A DNA stretch of 64,000 nucleotides, taken from the NCBI GenBank assembly GCA_037974335.1, contig CM075760.1, positions 57,999,812-58,063,811 of the forward strand, written 5' to 3'. The notes under the pieces were generated by a model that made no database searches, was not told the origin of the DNA, and worked only from the letters and a program-made list of their open reading frames with translations. The translations under genes and the position numbers were made by a program. This DNA comes from Prionace glauca. Its lineage: Eukaryota > Chordata > Chondrichthyes > Carcharhiniformes > Carcharhinidae. The stretch's first letter is position 1; every line of letters starts with the position of its first letter. Shown here one piece after another: positions 45,236 to 56,497 of the stretch.

Positions 45236-45649
45236 ACCGTTAGACAGTAACAATAAAGGTAAAGTCACCATCGCCGAGATGTCCACAGGCTGGTGGTGAT
45301 TTAAGATCACATCAAATCTCAGGCGAGGGTTCAAGATTGAGAAAACGCGACTTCATGAAGGGCCTTTGACAAAGAGTCATGTGGACTCGAAACCTCAGCT
45401 CTTTTCTCTCCTCACAGATGCTGCCAGACCCGCTGAGATTTTCCAGCATTTTCACTTTTGGTTTCATGGAACACCTCAACGGGTACAGGAACGAATTTCC
45501 GATGTAAGTGTCGCTTTATCGTTACAAACCAGACATCCAGTAAGTGAGCTGGGCGACAATATTCTCATTACTTTCTGTACCTGTGAACGAGCACTTGAGA
45601 TTCACACACAATCCCTCTGAATTTAAGACCTCTGCAATCTCTCATTATT

Positions 45650-45848
45650 TAGTCATAGAACCCTACAGAGCAGAAAGAGGCCCTTCGGCCCATCGAGTCT
45701 GCACCGAACACAATCCCACCCAGGCCCTACCCCCATATCCCTACATATTATACCCACTAATCCCTCTAATCTATGCATCCATGGATACTAAGGGGTAATT
45801 TCTTAGTCTGGCCAATCAACTTAGCCCGAACATCTTTGGACATCTTTA
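45650..45848 (-). mobile_element. SINE fragment, second tail type
   Basis: AGAAAGAGGCCCTTCGGCCC and CATCGAGTCTGCACCG, then CTAAGGGGTAATTTCTTAG, in reverse orientation. The tRNA-like head is missing. Confidence 0.7.
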
Positions 45849-46108
45849 GTTAATAAGCTCCGTGTGTTTCATCCTGCCAAAAATATCACAACACAATCCT
45901 AGTTTTGTCTTCTTCTTCTGTTCGCATTTTGCTCATTTTTTTGTGCTTTATAAATAAGTAAACCACTGCGCCTTTCCTCTTTGAATTTCGCTCATTCTGA
46001 TTTCCATACAAACTCTTCCATTTTCTTCGAGTACATTTCCAACTCTCTTCATTTTAACCTTTTTACATTTTTCTGATTTAGTAAATGTTTTGCTCTCATT
46101 CCCCTTTA

Positions 46109-46341
46109 CCATAATTTCAAATTGTTTAACACGAACTGATCTATTTATCGAATATTTGTAACGTAACAACAGTACTGGCAACATTGAAAACATACAGAAT
46201 ATCTTTAAAATATTAATAAGTTTGATATCAGTGTTAAAATTATGTTTCTGCTTCCGTATTTGTTCCTTCAATCAAATATTCCTCAATAAAGAAATGCGCC
46301 CCAATAATGAACTTAATCCTTTTGCCCTCTCCTGTTGGCAA
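46109..46341. repeat. Direct repeat copy A (233 bp)
   Basis: Matches 47264-47496 base for base apart from about three substitutions and no indels. It lies directly on the 3' side of the minus-strand V7 gene. Confidence 0.92.
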
Positions 46342-46408
46342 TTTAATACCGCGTTTCTTAAAACGCTGATGTCCCAGGCACGGCGGAGCGGGTTTTGGAC
46401 ACTGTGCA

Positions 46409-46447
46409 GGTTTTTTTCAGGGACCTCCCTGTGTTTAATACACTGAG
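46409..46447 (-). promoter_or_regulatory. 23-RSS of V7, imperfect
   Basis: Minus strand: heptamer CTCAGTG (46441-46447), 23-base spacer, nonamer AAAAAAACC (46409-46417). A stray CACAGTG follows at 46400-46406 with no partner nonamer. Confidence 0.75.
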
Positions 46448-46780
46448 CCTCACGGCGCAGAGATAGGTCGCAGTGTCTGAAACCTGTACGTCTCTCACAG
46501 TCAGGATGCTGAGTTTGTTGCCTTCAGCGATTGAGGCAGTGATTCTCCCGGGTTGATCTGTTCCCCGAGTGGCCATCACCAGATGCTGGGGTGACTGATT
46601 CGGGAGCTGTCTGTACCAGCGCAGGACGTTAAAATCAGTGGGGATGGTACAGTTCATGGATAGGTTTCGCGCTTCACTGACAACCATCCGCGGAGGGAAC
46701 TGCATCACTTCAGCTTCTCCGATAACCCCCGTACAGATCAGACTTAAAAATAGGAGAAAGTCGAAGCAAATCCAGAACAT
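46448..46780 (-). CDS. Intronless TCR alpha/delta V gene (V7)
   Basis: One continuous frame from ATG (46780) to RSS. The signal peptide MFWICFDFLLFLSLICTGVI runs without a leader intron into GEAEVMQFPPRMVVSEARN, LSMNCTIP (first Cys), LRWYRQLPNQSPQHLV (tryptophan), QPGRITASIAEGNKLSI, SDTATYLCAVR (second Cys). All other V genes here with a located leader have a leader intron. A TATA-like TTATATA lies upstream on the minus strand (about 46965-46972), so it may still be expressed. The heptamer is imperfect (CTCAGTG). Either the intron was lost (retroposition or gene conversion from a spliced transcript) or the short leader is genuinely fused. Confidence 0.85.
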
Positions 46781-47263
46781 TCTCAATTATCGCGCAAAAC
46801 CTGAAGATGAGAATTAACCGGGAGCCAAATGCTTTCTTCGGGTTCAGTTCAGTGCCGTGTTTATGTTGAACTGACAACAGCAGGCGGTTTCTCCTTTAAC
46901 CACCCAGCTCTTGAGTCTGACACCAGCCCACACAACCTCTGAGCACACACCTGACCCGCTCATCTTATATATTTCTCACGCCTCACACTGCTCCCTGCTG
47001 GTGTATGCTGGTAAATGCAGGGTGTAATTCTTCACTTGGACCTCCACAAGTTGCATTTCACCAAATAACTACAAATGAGAACAGCTGTTCCCTTCTTCCG
47101 GTTATCGGTCTTTTGTTGCTGGAGAGCTTGCAATCCTCCTTTATTCTACTTTCCAACGATTACAGTGCATTTACCTCTCACATTCTTGCTAAAGTTTTAT
47201 TCCACTGTGGCCAGTTGCGGTGTGCCAAAAAGAAGGTCCCGATGTTAGTCCTAAAATAACGTT

Positions 47264-47496
47264 CCATAATTTCAAATTGTTTAACATGAACTGATCTATT
47301 TATCGAATATTTGTAACGTAACAACAGTACCGGCAACATTGAAAACATACAGAATATCTTTAAAATATTAATAAGTTTGATATCAGTGTTAAAATTATGT
47401 TTCTGCTTCCGTATTTGTTCCTTCAATCAAATATTCCTCAATAAAGAAATGCGCCCCGATAATGAACTTAATCCTTTTGCCCTCTCCTGTTGGCAA
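47264..47496. repeat. Direct repeat copy B (233 bp)
   Basis: Second copy of the 46109-46341 repeat, upstream of V7. The copies are 1155 bp apart start to start and bracket the whole V7 gene. Confidence 0.92.
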
Positions 47497-47639
47497 AATC
47501 ACTACAATATACAACATTAAAACCTGTTCCATTCTGGAACCAATTCCAACAATTCCGTTATCTACAGCAATGACCTCTTGTCCCCGGCTGTTCTAGAAAG
47601 GGGAACATTTGGTTAACATTGACTTTACCAATCCAGTTG

Positions 47640-48300
47640 AGTATTTAAATGCCTCAATCACCCCCCCCCCCCTCATTCTTCTGTACCCCAGCGGGTATGA
47701 GCCCAAGATACTAAACCGCTCCTCATATGACAGCCCATTCAAAATACTGATGAGAACAGATGTGGAATACCGTAACCAGTTTTGGGCCTCTTATTTATTT
47801 CATTGGAGGTAGCTCGGAGAAGGTTAACGAGGATGATCCCCATTATGGAAGGATTGTCTTATGAGAAAAGGATAAAGAGGCTGGCCCTCTGCCCATTGGC
47901 ATTTAGAAGAATGAGAGGTGATTCAATTGAAATATATAGGAGTATTGAGGGGCTTGACAAGCTAAATACTGAGAAGATGTTTCCCCTAATGGAAGAGTCT
48001 AGAACCAGAGGACAAAGTCTCAGAATAAATGGGCGCCAATTGAAAACTGAGATGAGGAACAATTTCTTCATTCGGAGGGCGGTAAATCTTTGGAACTCAT
48101 TGCTGCAGAGAGCTGTGAGGGTAAAGTCATTGTTTATCTTTAAGGCTGAGATAAATAGATTTTTGATCAGTAAGTGAATCAAGAATTATGGGGAAAGGGC
48201 AATAAAGTTTACGTGAGGAATGTTGGAACATCCATGATTCCATTGAATGGCAGAGCAGGCTCGAGAGGCCTTACCCTGGCCCTTTGTCATTTGATCTTAA
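47640..48300 (+). mobile_element. Old CR1-like LINE, partly inverted
   Basis: 47640-47735 carries an RT piece in reverse (CCGCTCCTCATATGACAGCC). 47800-48300 is the forward C-terminal RT region: RRLTRMIPIMEGLSYEKRI, FRRMRGDSIEIYRSIEGL, NFFIRRAVNLWNSL. Looks like a 5'-inverted insertion. Confidence 0.65.
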
Positions 48301-48439
48301 GGTTACAGCCTGGTTATTTTATGCCGAAAACACGGGGTTGTCAATTCTGTCAGAAAACACTCAGTCGAAAGGAAAATAATCATCAATTTAACTAAAGAGT
48401 GTAATCAGCACTGTAGTGATTCAATGATCCAACGTTGCA

Positions 48440-48612
48440 CATCATTGGAGGATAAGAGGCAAATTACCACAGCCAATCCACATAACATTCACATCCTTGA
48501 ACTGTGGAAGGAAATGGAGCACTCGGGGGAAACTCACACATGGATATGGGTAGAGTGTGAAAATCGCATACACTCGCCCAAGGCTGGAATTGAATCCGTT
48601 TCCCTGTCGCCT
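48440..48612 (-). mobile_element. Old SINE fragment
   Basis: AAATTACCACAGCCAATCCA, ACTGTGGAAGGAAATGGAGC and GGCTGGAATTGAATCC (B-box reversed) mark a diverged HE1-like copy. Confidence 0.55.
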
Positions 48613-48619
48613 GTTTATC

Positions 48620-49310
48620 TCTTAGTGATAACCACACTGGTTATCACCACACTGGTTATCACTAAGAGGTTCTTCCTTCTTGTGAATGTGATCACTATTT
48701 ATGACAGGAATACTTCAGACATCAGATCTGTCTTTTCAAATTTAACTTGTCTGTTTAAACAGATTAAATCCTCAATCAAATTAACATTCAGTGGAATATC
48801 TATCTGTTCGCAGATGGTTTATTACTTGTGACATCAGAACATTCAGAACTAATTGTGAAATGGAATGTGTCATGTTCTTTTAATTAAATATAACTGGTGG
48901 AATGAATGTTCAAAAATTTTCGATTCATTTTGAACCAACTGTTAAAATTCTTAAAATAAACCGCTATTTTGAGTTGAAACTGATCAACAAGTGACGGTTT
49001 ATCTGGTTTTGCTGTCATGAACATTTCATTGTAAACTGTGAGGTATTTATTTAAATAAATACAAAAATAGTAATTCCAAATTAGATTGTTGACTGACAGA
49101 AACACAACAAATATTTCCCCACGAACAGAGCACAGAAATAGAGACAGTCATGCAAATCAATCAACGGATTCCAGTAATGATTGTTTTTCAATACTATTTA
49201 TTCATCAGTTATGTGAGGAAAAACATCATGATGATATCTATGTTCAGAATTAGGAAATAATCCCTCTGATCCCGAAATATAATGACACGGCAAATTTGTT
49301 CATGGAAATA
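48620..49310. other. AT-rich intergenic with small palindrome
   Basis: A short palindrome GTGATAACCACACTGGTTATCAC spans about 48632-48654 and its half is repeated once more. Otherwise nothing recognised. Confidence 0.5.
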
Positions 49311-49312
49311 TA

Positions 49313-50560
49313 AGAACATAAGAACATAAGAAATAGGAGCAGGAGTAGGCCATCTGGCCCTTCGAGCCTGCCCCGCCATTCAATAAGATCATGGCTGATC
49401 TGTCGTGACTCAGCTCCCCCTTCCCGCCCTCTCCCCATAACCCTTAATCCCTTCTCTTATCAAAAACCCATCAACCCGTTTCTTAAAAATATTTAGCGAG
49501 GCAGCCTCCACCACTTCAACGGGCAGAGAATTCCAGAGATTCACCACCCTTTGAGTAAAGAAGTTCCTCCTCAACTCTGTTCTAAACCGCCCCCCCTTTA
49601 TCTTGAGGCTGTGCCCCCTAGTCCTACTGTCTTTTTTGAGCGGGAAGAGTCTCTCCACCTCTATCCTATCCATCCCATTCATCATCTTATACGTCTCAAT
49701 GAGACCTCCCCTCATTCTTCTAAACTCTAACGAGTACAAGCCTAGTTTATTCAGCCTCTCCTCATAGCTCAATCCCCTCAACTCCGGTATCAGCCGAGTA
49801 AACCTCCTCTGTACTCCCTCCAGGGCCAAAATATCCTTGAGCAGATGCGGCGCCCAAAACTGCACACAGTACTCCAGCTGCGGCCTCACCAATGCCCTAT
49901 ATAGCTGCAGCAAGACCTCCCTACTTTTATATTCAATCCCCCTCGCTATGAAGGCCAGCATCCCATTCGCCTTCCTGACCACCTGCTGCACCTGCAAGCT
50001 GGGTTTTTGCGACTCATGCACAAGGACCCCGAGGTCCCTCTGCACCGTCGCCTGCTGCAGTTTTTCGCCCCGTAAGTAATAGTCCTTCCTACCATTCCTC
50101 CTACCAAAGTGGACCACCTCACACTTGCCAACATTAAATTCCATTTGCCATTTCCTGGCCCATTCGCCCAGCCTATCTAGATCCTTCTGCAGACTCTCCA
50201 CACCCTCCGCACAATTTGCCTTTCCCCCAATCTTGATGTCATCAGCAAATTTCGACACCCTGCACTCGGTTCCCTCCTCCAGATCATCTATATAAATGGT
50301 AAATAGCTGAGGCCCCAGCACCGACCCCTGGGGCACCCCACTAGTCACCAACCGCCAATCCGAATAGCATCCATTGACCCCCACTCTCTGCCTCCAATTT
50401 GACAACCAATCCTCTATCCACGCTAACACCCTACCCCCAACTCCATGTCCCCTGACCTTCTGCAATAACCTCTTGTGAGGTACCTTGTCAAACGCCTTCT
50501 GAAAATCCAGAAAGACCACATCCACCGGCTCTCCTCTATCCACTGCCCTAGACACATCCT
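49313..50560 (-). mobile_element. Young CR1 LINE, 1.25 kb 3' copy
   Basis: A 381-codon uninterrupted frame (50555-49410) covers RT core and C-terminus: VFLDFQKAFDKVPHKRLL, GVPQGSVLGPQLF, KFADDIKIGG, LWNSLPVEVV. The (TTCTTATG)n tail is at 49313-49332. 5'-truncated in the RT. The absence of stops and closeness to the other young copies imply a recent insertion. Confidence 0.9.
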
Positions 50561-50769
50561 CATATCCTGTGTTTCATCTCTTTTCCTGTCTTTCTCCTGT
50601 CTGGTTCTGTGTTTTGTCTCTCCACGATGGTTCATCATCTTCACGCCACAGCATAAATTCAGTGTCTGCCTAATCTATTCTCTCAGCCAGAGTTATAGGC
50701 TTCTAAAAGAATGTAATTCAATTATCTGGAATCCGTCAGTGAGATTTACTCTCAAAGATCTCTTGAGCA

Positions 50770-51400
50770 TTCTTTGGTCTTGAAATGCTCGATATATTTT
50801 CTTCTGTATCTAACCTCGGCTGTAGCTAGTGATAAGGATTCGATGTGGCACTACCGAAAGATCGTCCCTTATACTTAGCCGGTGCTATACCTGTCCTTAG
50901 AATATTTGACGAGAAAGTGACGAGGAATATTTACTCTGGATCTAAACTCACTGTACTTGTCTTATGAATGTTTGATTTGACTTTGTCAAGGAAGATTTAA
51001 TCCGTATTTAATCTCTGCTGTAACTGACGTGGGTGTGTTTTGTGGAACGGTGTAGACGGCTCTTTCCCCTATACCGAACACTAATTTAAACCTGCCTCCC
51101 GAATCTCTGAAGGAAGAGTGAAGAAGGGGTTTTACGTAGAAGAGAGTCCATGCGCTTTCTGCCTCCTTTTTGTTTGAGCAGGCTTGTACAGGGAGTTTCA
51201 TTTTGTTTCTAGACAGTATACTGTTCTCGGAATGTTTGATTTGGAAAGTATAGATGGAGATTCACTTTGTATCTAAATCATGCTAGTCCTTCCTTGGGAG
51301 TGTTTAATTTGGCAATGCAGAGGAAACTTTGCATTCTTCAGGTAACCCTATGTTACTCCTGTCCTGTAAATTTTTGATGGGACGGCCATCTCTACAAATT
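50770..51400. repeat. Degenerate tandem repeat, about 80-100 bp period
   Basis: Recurring blocks: GAATATTTGACGAG, GAATGTTTGATTTG (twice), GAGTGTTTAATTTGG, each followed by a TTTACTCTGGATCTAA-type block and a GTACTTGTC/GTCCTT block. Strongly diverged. It lies upstream of the Ig C4 exon. Confidence 0.55.
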
Positions 51401-51524
51401 TCATGGGGATTGAACTAGTCTCTTTATATTACAGTACACGTACCTCGTGTCAGCTTCTATTATGAGGCCATGGCTTTGTTTAGTTTTCACTAGACCCAAA
51501 CTCTTAATATATTGCACGTAGAAA

Positions 51525-51770
51525 TGTATATTGCCTGTCTCTATTCATGTTAAACTAGATGTTTTATCTGTTTGTACTAAATTGGACGCTGTCCCTGTTT
51601 ATATTACATGTCACCATGTTTCTGTTTATTTTAAGCTAGGTGTTGTCTCTGTTTATATTAATTTAGACCTGTCTCTGCTTGTTTTAAACCAGATGCAGTC
51701 TTATATTTGCAATTGACCGTGTCCACAATTATATTGCATTGGACGTGGTTTCAGTTTTTACTGTATTGTT
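51525..51770. repeat. Degenerate tandem repeat, about 28 bp period
   Basis: About eight units of the pattern CTGTTTATATTAAATTGGA with a TGTTGTCTC-like end: TCTGTTTGTACTAAATTGGA, CTGTTTATATTACATGTC, CTGTTTATTTTAAGCTAGG, CTGTTTATATTAATTTAGAC, CTGCTTGTTTTAAACCAG and others. Confidence 0.65.
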
Positions 51771-52094
51771 CAATGCCAGTAATGATGAAAGTGGTTGGGA
51801 GAACACAGTTCTCTGCATCCTTATCCAAGCGCAAACTCTATGAGGTTTTGGACACTGGAAAAAAGAAGCGATATCTAAAATCTACTTCTGCTCTCTGCAT
51901 TGAAATTGGACACCAAGTCGTGTGTAGCAGCACTGTCAACAACAACAAAAACCAAAGAAAATTACAGCGCAGGAAAAGGCCTTTCGGCCCTACAAGACTG
52001 CACCAACTAAACAGTGTCGATCTAATACTGCCCATTTCTGGATCCTGCATAATAGCAATGCTTTTATCTCAACACATTTTCTCTTCTTCTCGCA

Positions 52095-52320
52095 GAATCG
52101 TTTAGTAATACAGGCATAATTCGAACAGAGACACTGCCACCTGTGATAGTGGAGTCGGACACTTTAGGAACATTCAAACGGTTATTGGATAGGCACATGG
52201 AGCACTCCAGAATGATAGATAGTGGGATAGCTTGATCTTGGGTTTGGACATAGCTCAGCACAACATTGTGGGCCGAAGGGCCTCTACTGTGCTGTACTGT
52301 TCTATGTTTCTCTGTAAATG
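52095..52320 (+). mobile_element. CR1-like 3' end
   Basis: CACTTTAGGAACATTCAAAC, GGATAGGCACATGGAG and GTGGGCCGAAGGGCCTCTAC, then TGTGCTGTACTGTTCTATG, the typical 3' end of another CR1 subfamily. Confidence 0.65.
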
Positions 52321-52783
52321 CATCACTGTGTCTATCTCCAGTGGAAGTGTATAGTCAATATTTAATATTCAGTGCATTAATGGTCTCCCGTGAATGGAAA
52401 AACTACAACTAAAAGACTCTGGGCCGATCGATATTTTTACGGGGAAGTTTGATGTGTTGATGAGTGAAAAGTGAACTGAAGGCGATGTTACTGTGTTTAG
52501 ATCGAAGAAAAAGGGTGGAGTCTGATGTGGCGCATCAAAACTTCGAAACCAAAAAGGAAAGTAGATTAGTTGGGCCGAATGGCCTGATCTGTCCTATAAA
52601 CTTTCTGAAACTTACGCCCCTCTGAGTTAGGAAACAATTGTGTTCACCTCTCCTCCAAGCTGGAAGTCAAAAATGGAAGCATTTAAAATCAAAAAAGAAG
52701 CACACTTTCCTGATATCTCACCAGTGGTTTCATTGTCTCCAGAATTCTCCAGTTTATTGACATTTATTGTACATTTTCTGCAG

Positions 52784-53175
52784 ATCCAAATCCACGGGAA
52801 CCGGTCGTCTCTGTCCTCCTGCCCTCGGCAGAAGAAGTCTCCGCTCAGAGATTCGTCTCCCTCAGCTGCTTAGTGAGAGGTTTCTCCCCCCGAGAGATCT
52901 TCGTCAAGTGGACCGTCAACGACAAGCCGGTGAATCCCGGGAACTACAGGAACACCGAGGTGGTGGCGGAGAACGGCGATAGCTCCTTCTTCATGTACAA
53001 CCTGTTATCCATTGCAGCAGAGGACTGGTCCAGCGGCGCTTCTTACTCCTGTGTGGTGGGTACATGAAGCCATCCCCTTGAAGATCATCAACAGAACAGT
53101 TGACAAATCCAGCGGTAAACCGGTTTTGTGAACATTTCCCTTGCGCTGATGGACACCGTTAATTCATGTCAGTGA
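52784..53175 (+). pseudogene. IGHM: IgM-type CH4 exon with secretory tail, frame broken
   Basis: Exon after TTTTCTGCAG, phase 1. Reads [76 protein letters not shown], the last constant domain of shark IgM with both cysteines and the tryptophan. After VVG one extra base shifts the frame into a stop. In the shifted frame the sequence goes on as [20 protein letters not shown]. One base fewer after that restores VNISLALMDTVNSCQ, the secretory tail with its penultimate cysteine, and a stop at 53173. A poly(A) signal AATAAA follows at 53203. The membrane splice donor (AGCG|GTAAAC) is intact inside the tail. No C1-C3 or VH/D/J was seen upstream. I call it a pseudogene, but two compensating indels could be sequence errors. 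Confidence 0.88.
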
Positions 53176-53209
53176 GAATCACTCACTTCCATTAAAAACT
53201 TCAATAAAA

Positions 53210-54240
53210 AATAAGAATAACATTTTCCTCTAACGATAAATGAAATACCCAATTGTTTAATTGGTTGTTTTTTCAGTTTTACTTCCATTAAATATCTTTG
53301 GTTTAAGTCAGATATTTTCAGGTCTCTGTCCCAACATTCTTGAACCAGTGCTCCCAGCGGAGACACACACTAGGTTAGGGATAGAGTAGAGCACATTCAT
53401 TACAGGACACCGCAAAATATCTTCAGCATCTTTCCTCCCGCCGAGGGAAAAAAAATCTGTCAATGTTAACATTTCTGACACACAAACACAAAATTTAGAT
53501 CTCTGTGTCCTTGCTTCTCGCATTGTTCATGTTTTTCCTTTTGATGTCAGCTTTAAGCTGCTGCACTGGGAGCTTAAGTGAGGGTCACACAAAAACATGG
53601 AGAAATAATACCCCGATCGGATTGAGGGAGAATGAAATTGTTAACATCCTGGATTCCTACTAACCCAACACGAGAGGGGAGGAGCAGTAGCTAACCCATG
53701 TACCAAAACTTCCTCAATGAAAAGAGGAGGAACTTTTAATCCATTGTACCTCCACTTCCTCAGTGGTTAGAACCATCAGGGACATTGCTTCACTAGGTAG
53801 AGAGAGGGATACTCTGAGTTCACTCTCCTCCCTGTCCCCAAGTACTGTGTTTGGAAATGAACGGCTATCTACTATAAGGTTGCCAACAGTACAAATTAGT
53901 TTCCGGTTTACTTGCTCCAGGTGTTGAATCATTACCTTAATCGTTGTAATACATATATACACATGCAACATAATTTAAACATGATTCAATACTCTTGTTC
54001 CTGTTAATCATGTGCTGGCATACATTTCCCATGACACAAGTTTAAACAAATAATAGAATCCTCACTTGTCTGTCCCTGGGTTTCAGAGATGCATAAATGA
54101 GTTATTTCATTCGCTCTCCTGATGTCACCGTGGCACTCACGGAATTCATGCGACAAACACTGACGATATAGTCCATTGTTCGTATTGTTTGGATCAAATT
54201 CAGTTATTGATTGCAGTAAAACTTGGAGCAACGGTTAAAA
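53210..54240. other. C4-TM1 intron, first part
   Basis: No exon or repeat family recognised between the secreted poly(A) site and the CA-rich block. Confidence 0.5.
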
Positions 54241-54769
54241 AAAATACACACACTGACAGCACTGCACAGAAGTGCCACAAGTATAAGGACGCACATAGAC
54301 GTGTGTGCGCGCGCGCGCACACACACACACACACACGCGCAAACACACACACACATACATGTCAACACAAATGCATAAATACACACACAAATATGCACAC
54401 ACATACAGAAAGCCACAAGTAAATGTACACAATCGCATGCACATCTTCTCCCCACCCCCACAGGCACACATGCATATACTGAAAAACGGACAAACAAATT
54501 CAAATGCAAACACAAAAGCACACAAGTGCACAACACACATAAATACATACACAAAACCACAGAGAAATATGCATGCATACAAATATGCATTCATACACCA
54601 TAACTTCATGCAAGATATACACAAACGAACAAAAACAAACGCGATCACGCAAATACACTCATGGGCAACACTACGCGAACAAAAATACACACAGACACAA
54701 ATATGCACAGACACAAATACTTCCATGCACTAATGTACAGAGGCACAAATACATTCATTCTCTCTCTCA

Positions 54770-54804
<35 letters not shown>

Positions 54805-54980
54805 CTCACATTCACACGCACACATACACACTTAAACACACACACTCACACACCCATACACACACATACTCACACACACACATACACACGCACATGCACT
54901 CATTAACATGCACTTGTACAAACAGGCAGAAAAAAACAACATGCACGTAAATAATGAAATATGCACAGACACACAAACAC

Positions 54981-55015
<35 letters not shown>

Positions 55016-55760
55016 ATGCAAACACACAAGTACAACACACGCATAAACATATGTAAATAGGTACACAGATCCAAGCTCAAACAGATACATGCGTATTCGC
55101 ATTACAGACAGAAGCACATGCATGCAGGTCTACATTCATACACAAACACGTACATACACTCAGACCAATATATGTTATCACTGACAGGAATATGGATACA
55201 GAGACACGTAATATTCTACACATTAACCCTAGAACATGGAAAATACATATAAGCACATTACCAGACTGCACACAGATGGCCAGAGCGTCATATTTTTACA
55301 TGAAAAACATTACATGCTCATATAGAACAGAACACTATAGCAGGCATTGCTACACACAGAAACACAAACATACATCAACACATCGTTTTGTAGAACTATC
55401 AACACGGATATACAGACACTAACATGTTAAAGGATATGTGCACAAAAAGACGGAGGAACAGACTCACACAGAATGGGAAGGAAACAATCCTCGTGTGACA
55501 GAAATTAACATATTAAAATAGGCATGAACACATGCACACATTGTGAGTGGCATTAGTAAATATGTGTAGACTTCACACAATGAGAGGCATGCATCTACAA
55601 TGTCAGCCGAATAAAATATACACAGACGCAGACACACAACAACACAAGTCAACAAGCGCAAGCAAATGAATACGTTCATTAACCCTCATGAACCACATTG
55701 ACGCAGACCAAAGGTTAATGGAGACCACGAGATGCGCATGCATATACACACAAACACAAA
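54240..55760. repeat. CA-rich low-complexity block (about 1.5 kb)
   Basis: Degenerate ACACA/CATACA repeats with pure CA runs at 54318-54334, 54773-54800 and 54982-55010. A GTGTGTGCGCGCGCGCGCAC stretch begins at 54301, alternating purine-pyrimidine. Open frames across it are composition artefacts. Confidence 0.92.
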
Positions 55761-56230
55761 TTGCATCGATAAACACGTTGAGAAACTGAATTTAAACTCA
55801 TGATCTACTAAGCATTTCCACCATCAATGAAAAAAGATCGGAAAGTGCGTCCCGGCTCTTAAACAGCAGCATTCACAGTTTACAGATCAGTAACCATCTG
55901 TGAAAACAATCATTGATCAGTGAACGCTCCTCCATATCAGTAATAACGTTGTTCAATGCTATGAAGTGTTCAAAAATGAACAGACACTCAAGAAACCATC
56001 TTCATTGCTTCTGACATGGACTGTCCAAGGAATGTAAAGAAAGATCATGTGTGAAAATAATTATGGAGATCGGCTACTGAATGTCCTGAACTTATGAGTA
56101 GATATATATTGAAAATTATATAGATAATACATTAATAGCTTATGAAGGAGAACGGAGAAAGAAAAATAACCATAAAATTCCCTGGATCAATAAAGTAACC
56201 TAATTTCATTTCCTGGTCTCTATCTCCTAG

Positions 56231-56358
56231 ACTTCACCGATCACATTTGGATTGAAGATAATGAGGATGATAACAACAACATCTGGACAACCGCTTCCAC
56301 ATTCATCGTCCTGTTCTTCTTGAGCATTTTCTACAGCACTGCAGTCACCCTGGTGAAG
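56231..56358 (+). CDS. IGHM: IgM-type transmembrane exon TM1
   Basis: Acceptor TATCTCCTAG; with the G left by the C4 internal donor the first codon is D. Reads [19 protein letters not shown] (acidic stalk), then [20 protein letters not shown] and TLVK, the canonical mu membrane anchor (mammalian [19 protein letters not shown]). Donor AAG|GTGAGA. The open frame and exact splice phases show it was a working membrane exon. It is probably inactive only because its C4 partner is broken. Distance to C4 is about 3 kb. Confidence 0.92.
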
Positions 56359-56497
56359 GTGAGATGATTCAATTCATTCACATTTCAAACTGGCAGAATG
56401 GATTTGAAAATCTCTCAATGTTTCACTGATTAAAAACTCTAACATTAATATCCCGCATCATAAACATCTGCTGCATTATTATATCTTTATTTTACAG

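Noticed and set aside
48632-48660. Small palindrome as a regulatory site
   Set aside because: Too short and isolated to assign a role; noted only as sequence structure.
54235-55123. Several long open frames (up to about 160 codons) on both strands
   Set aside because: They are alternating Cys/Val or His/Thr runs from CA repeats, with no domain pattern.
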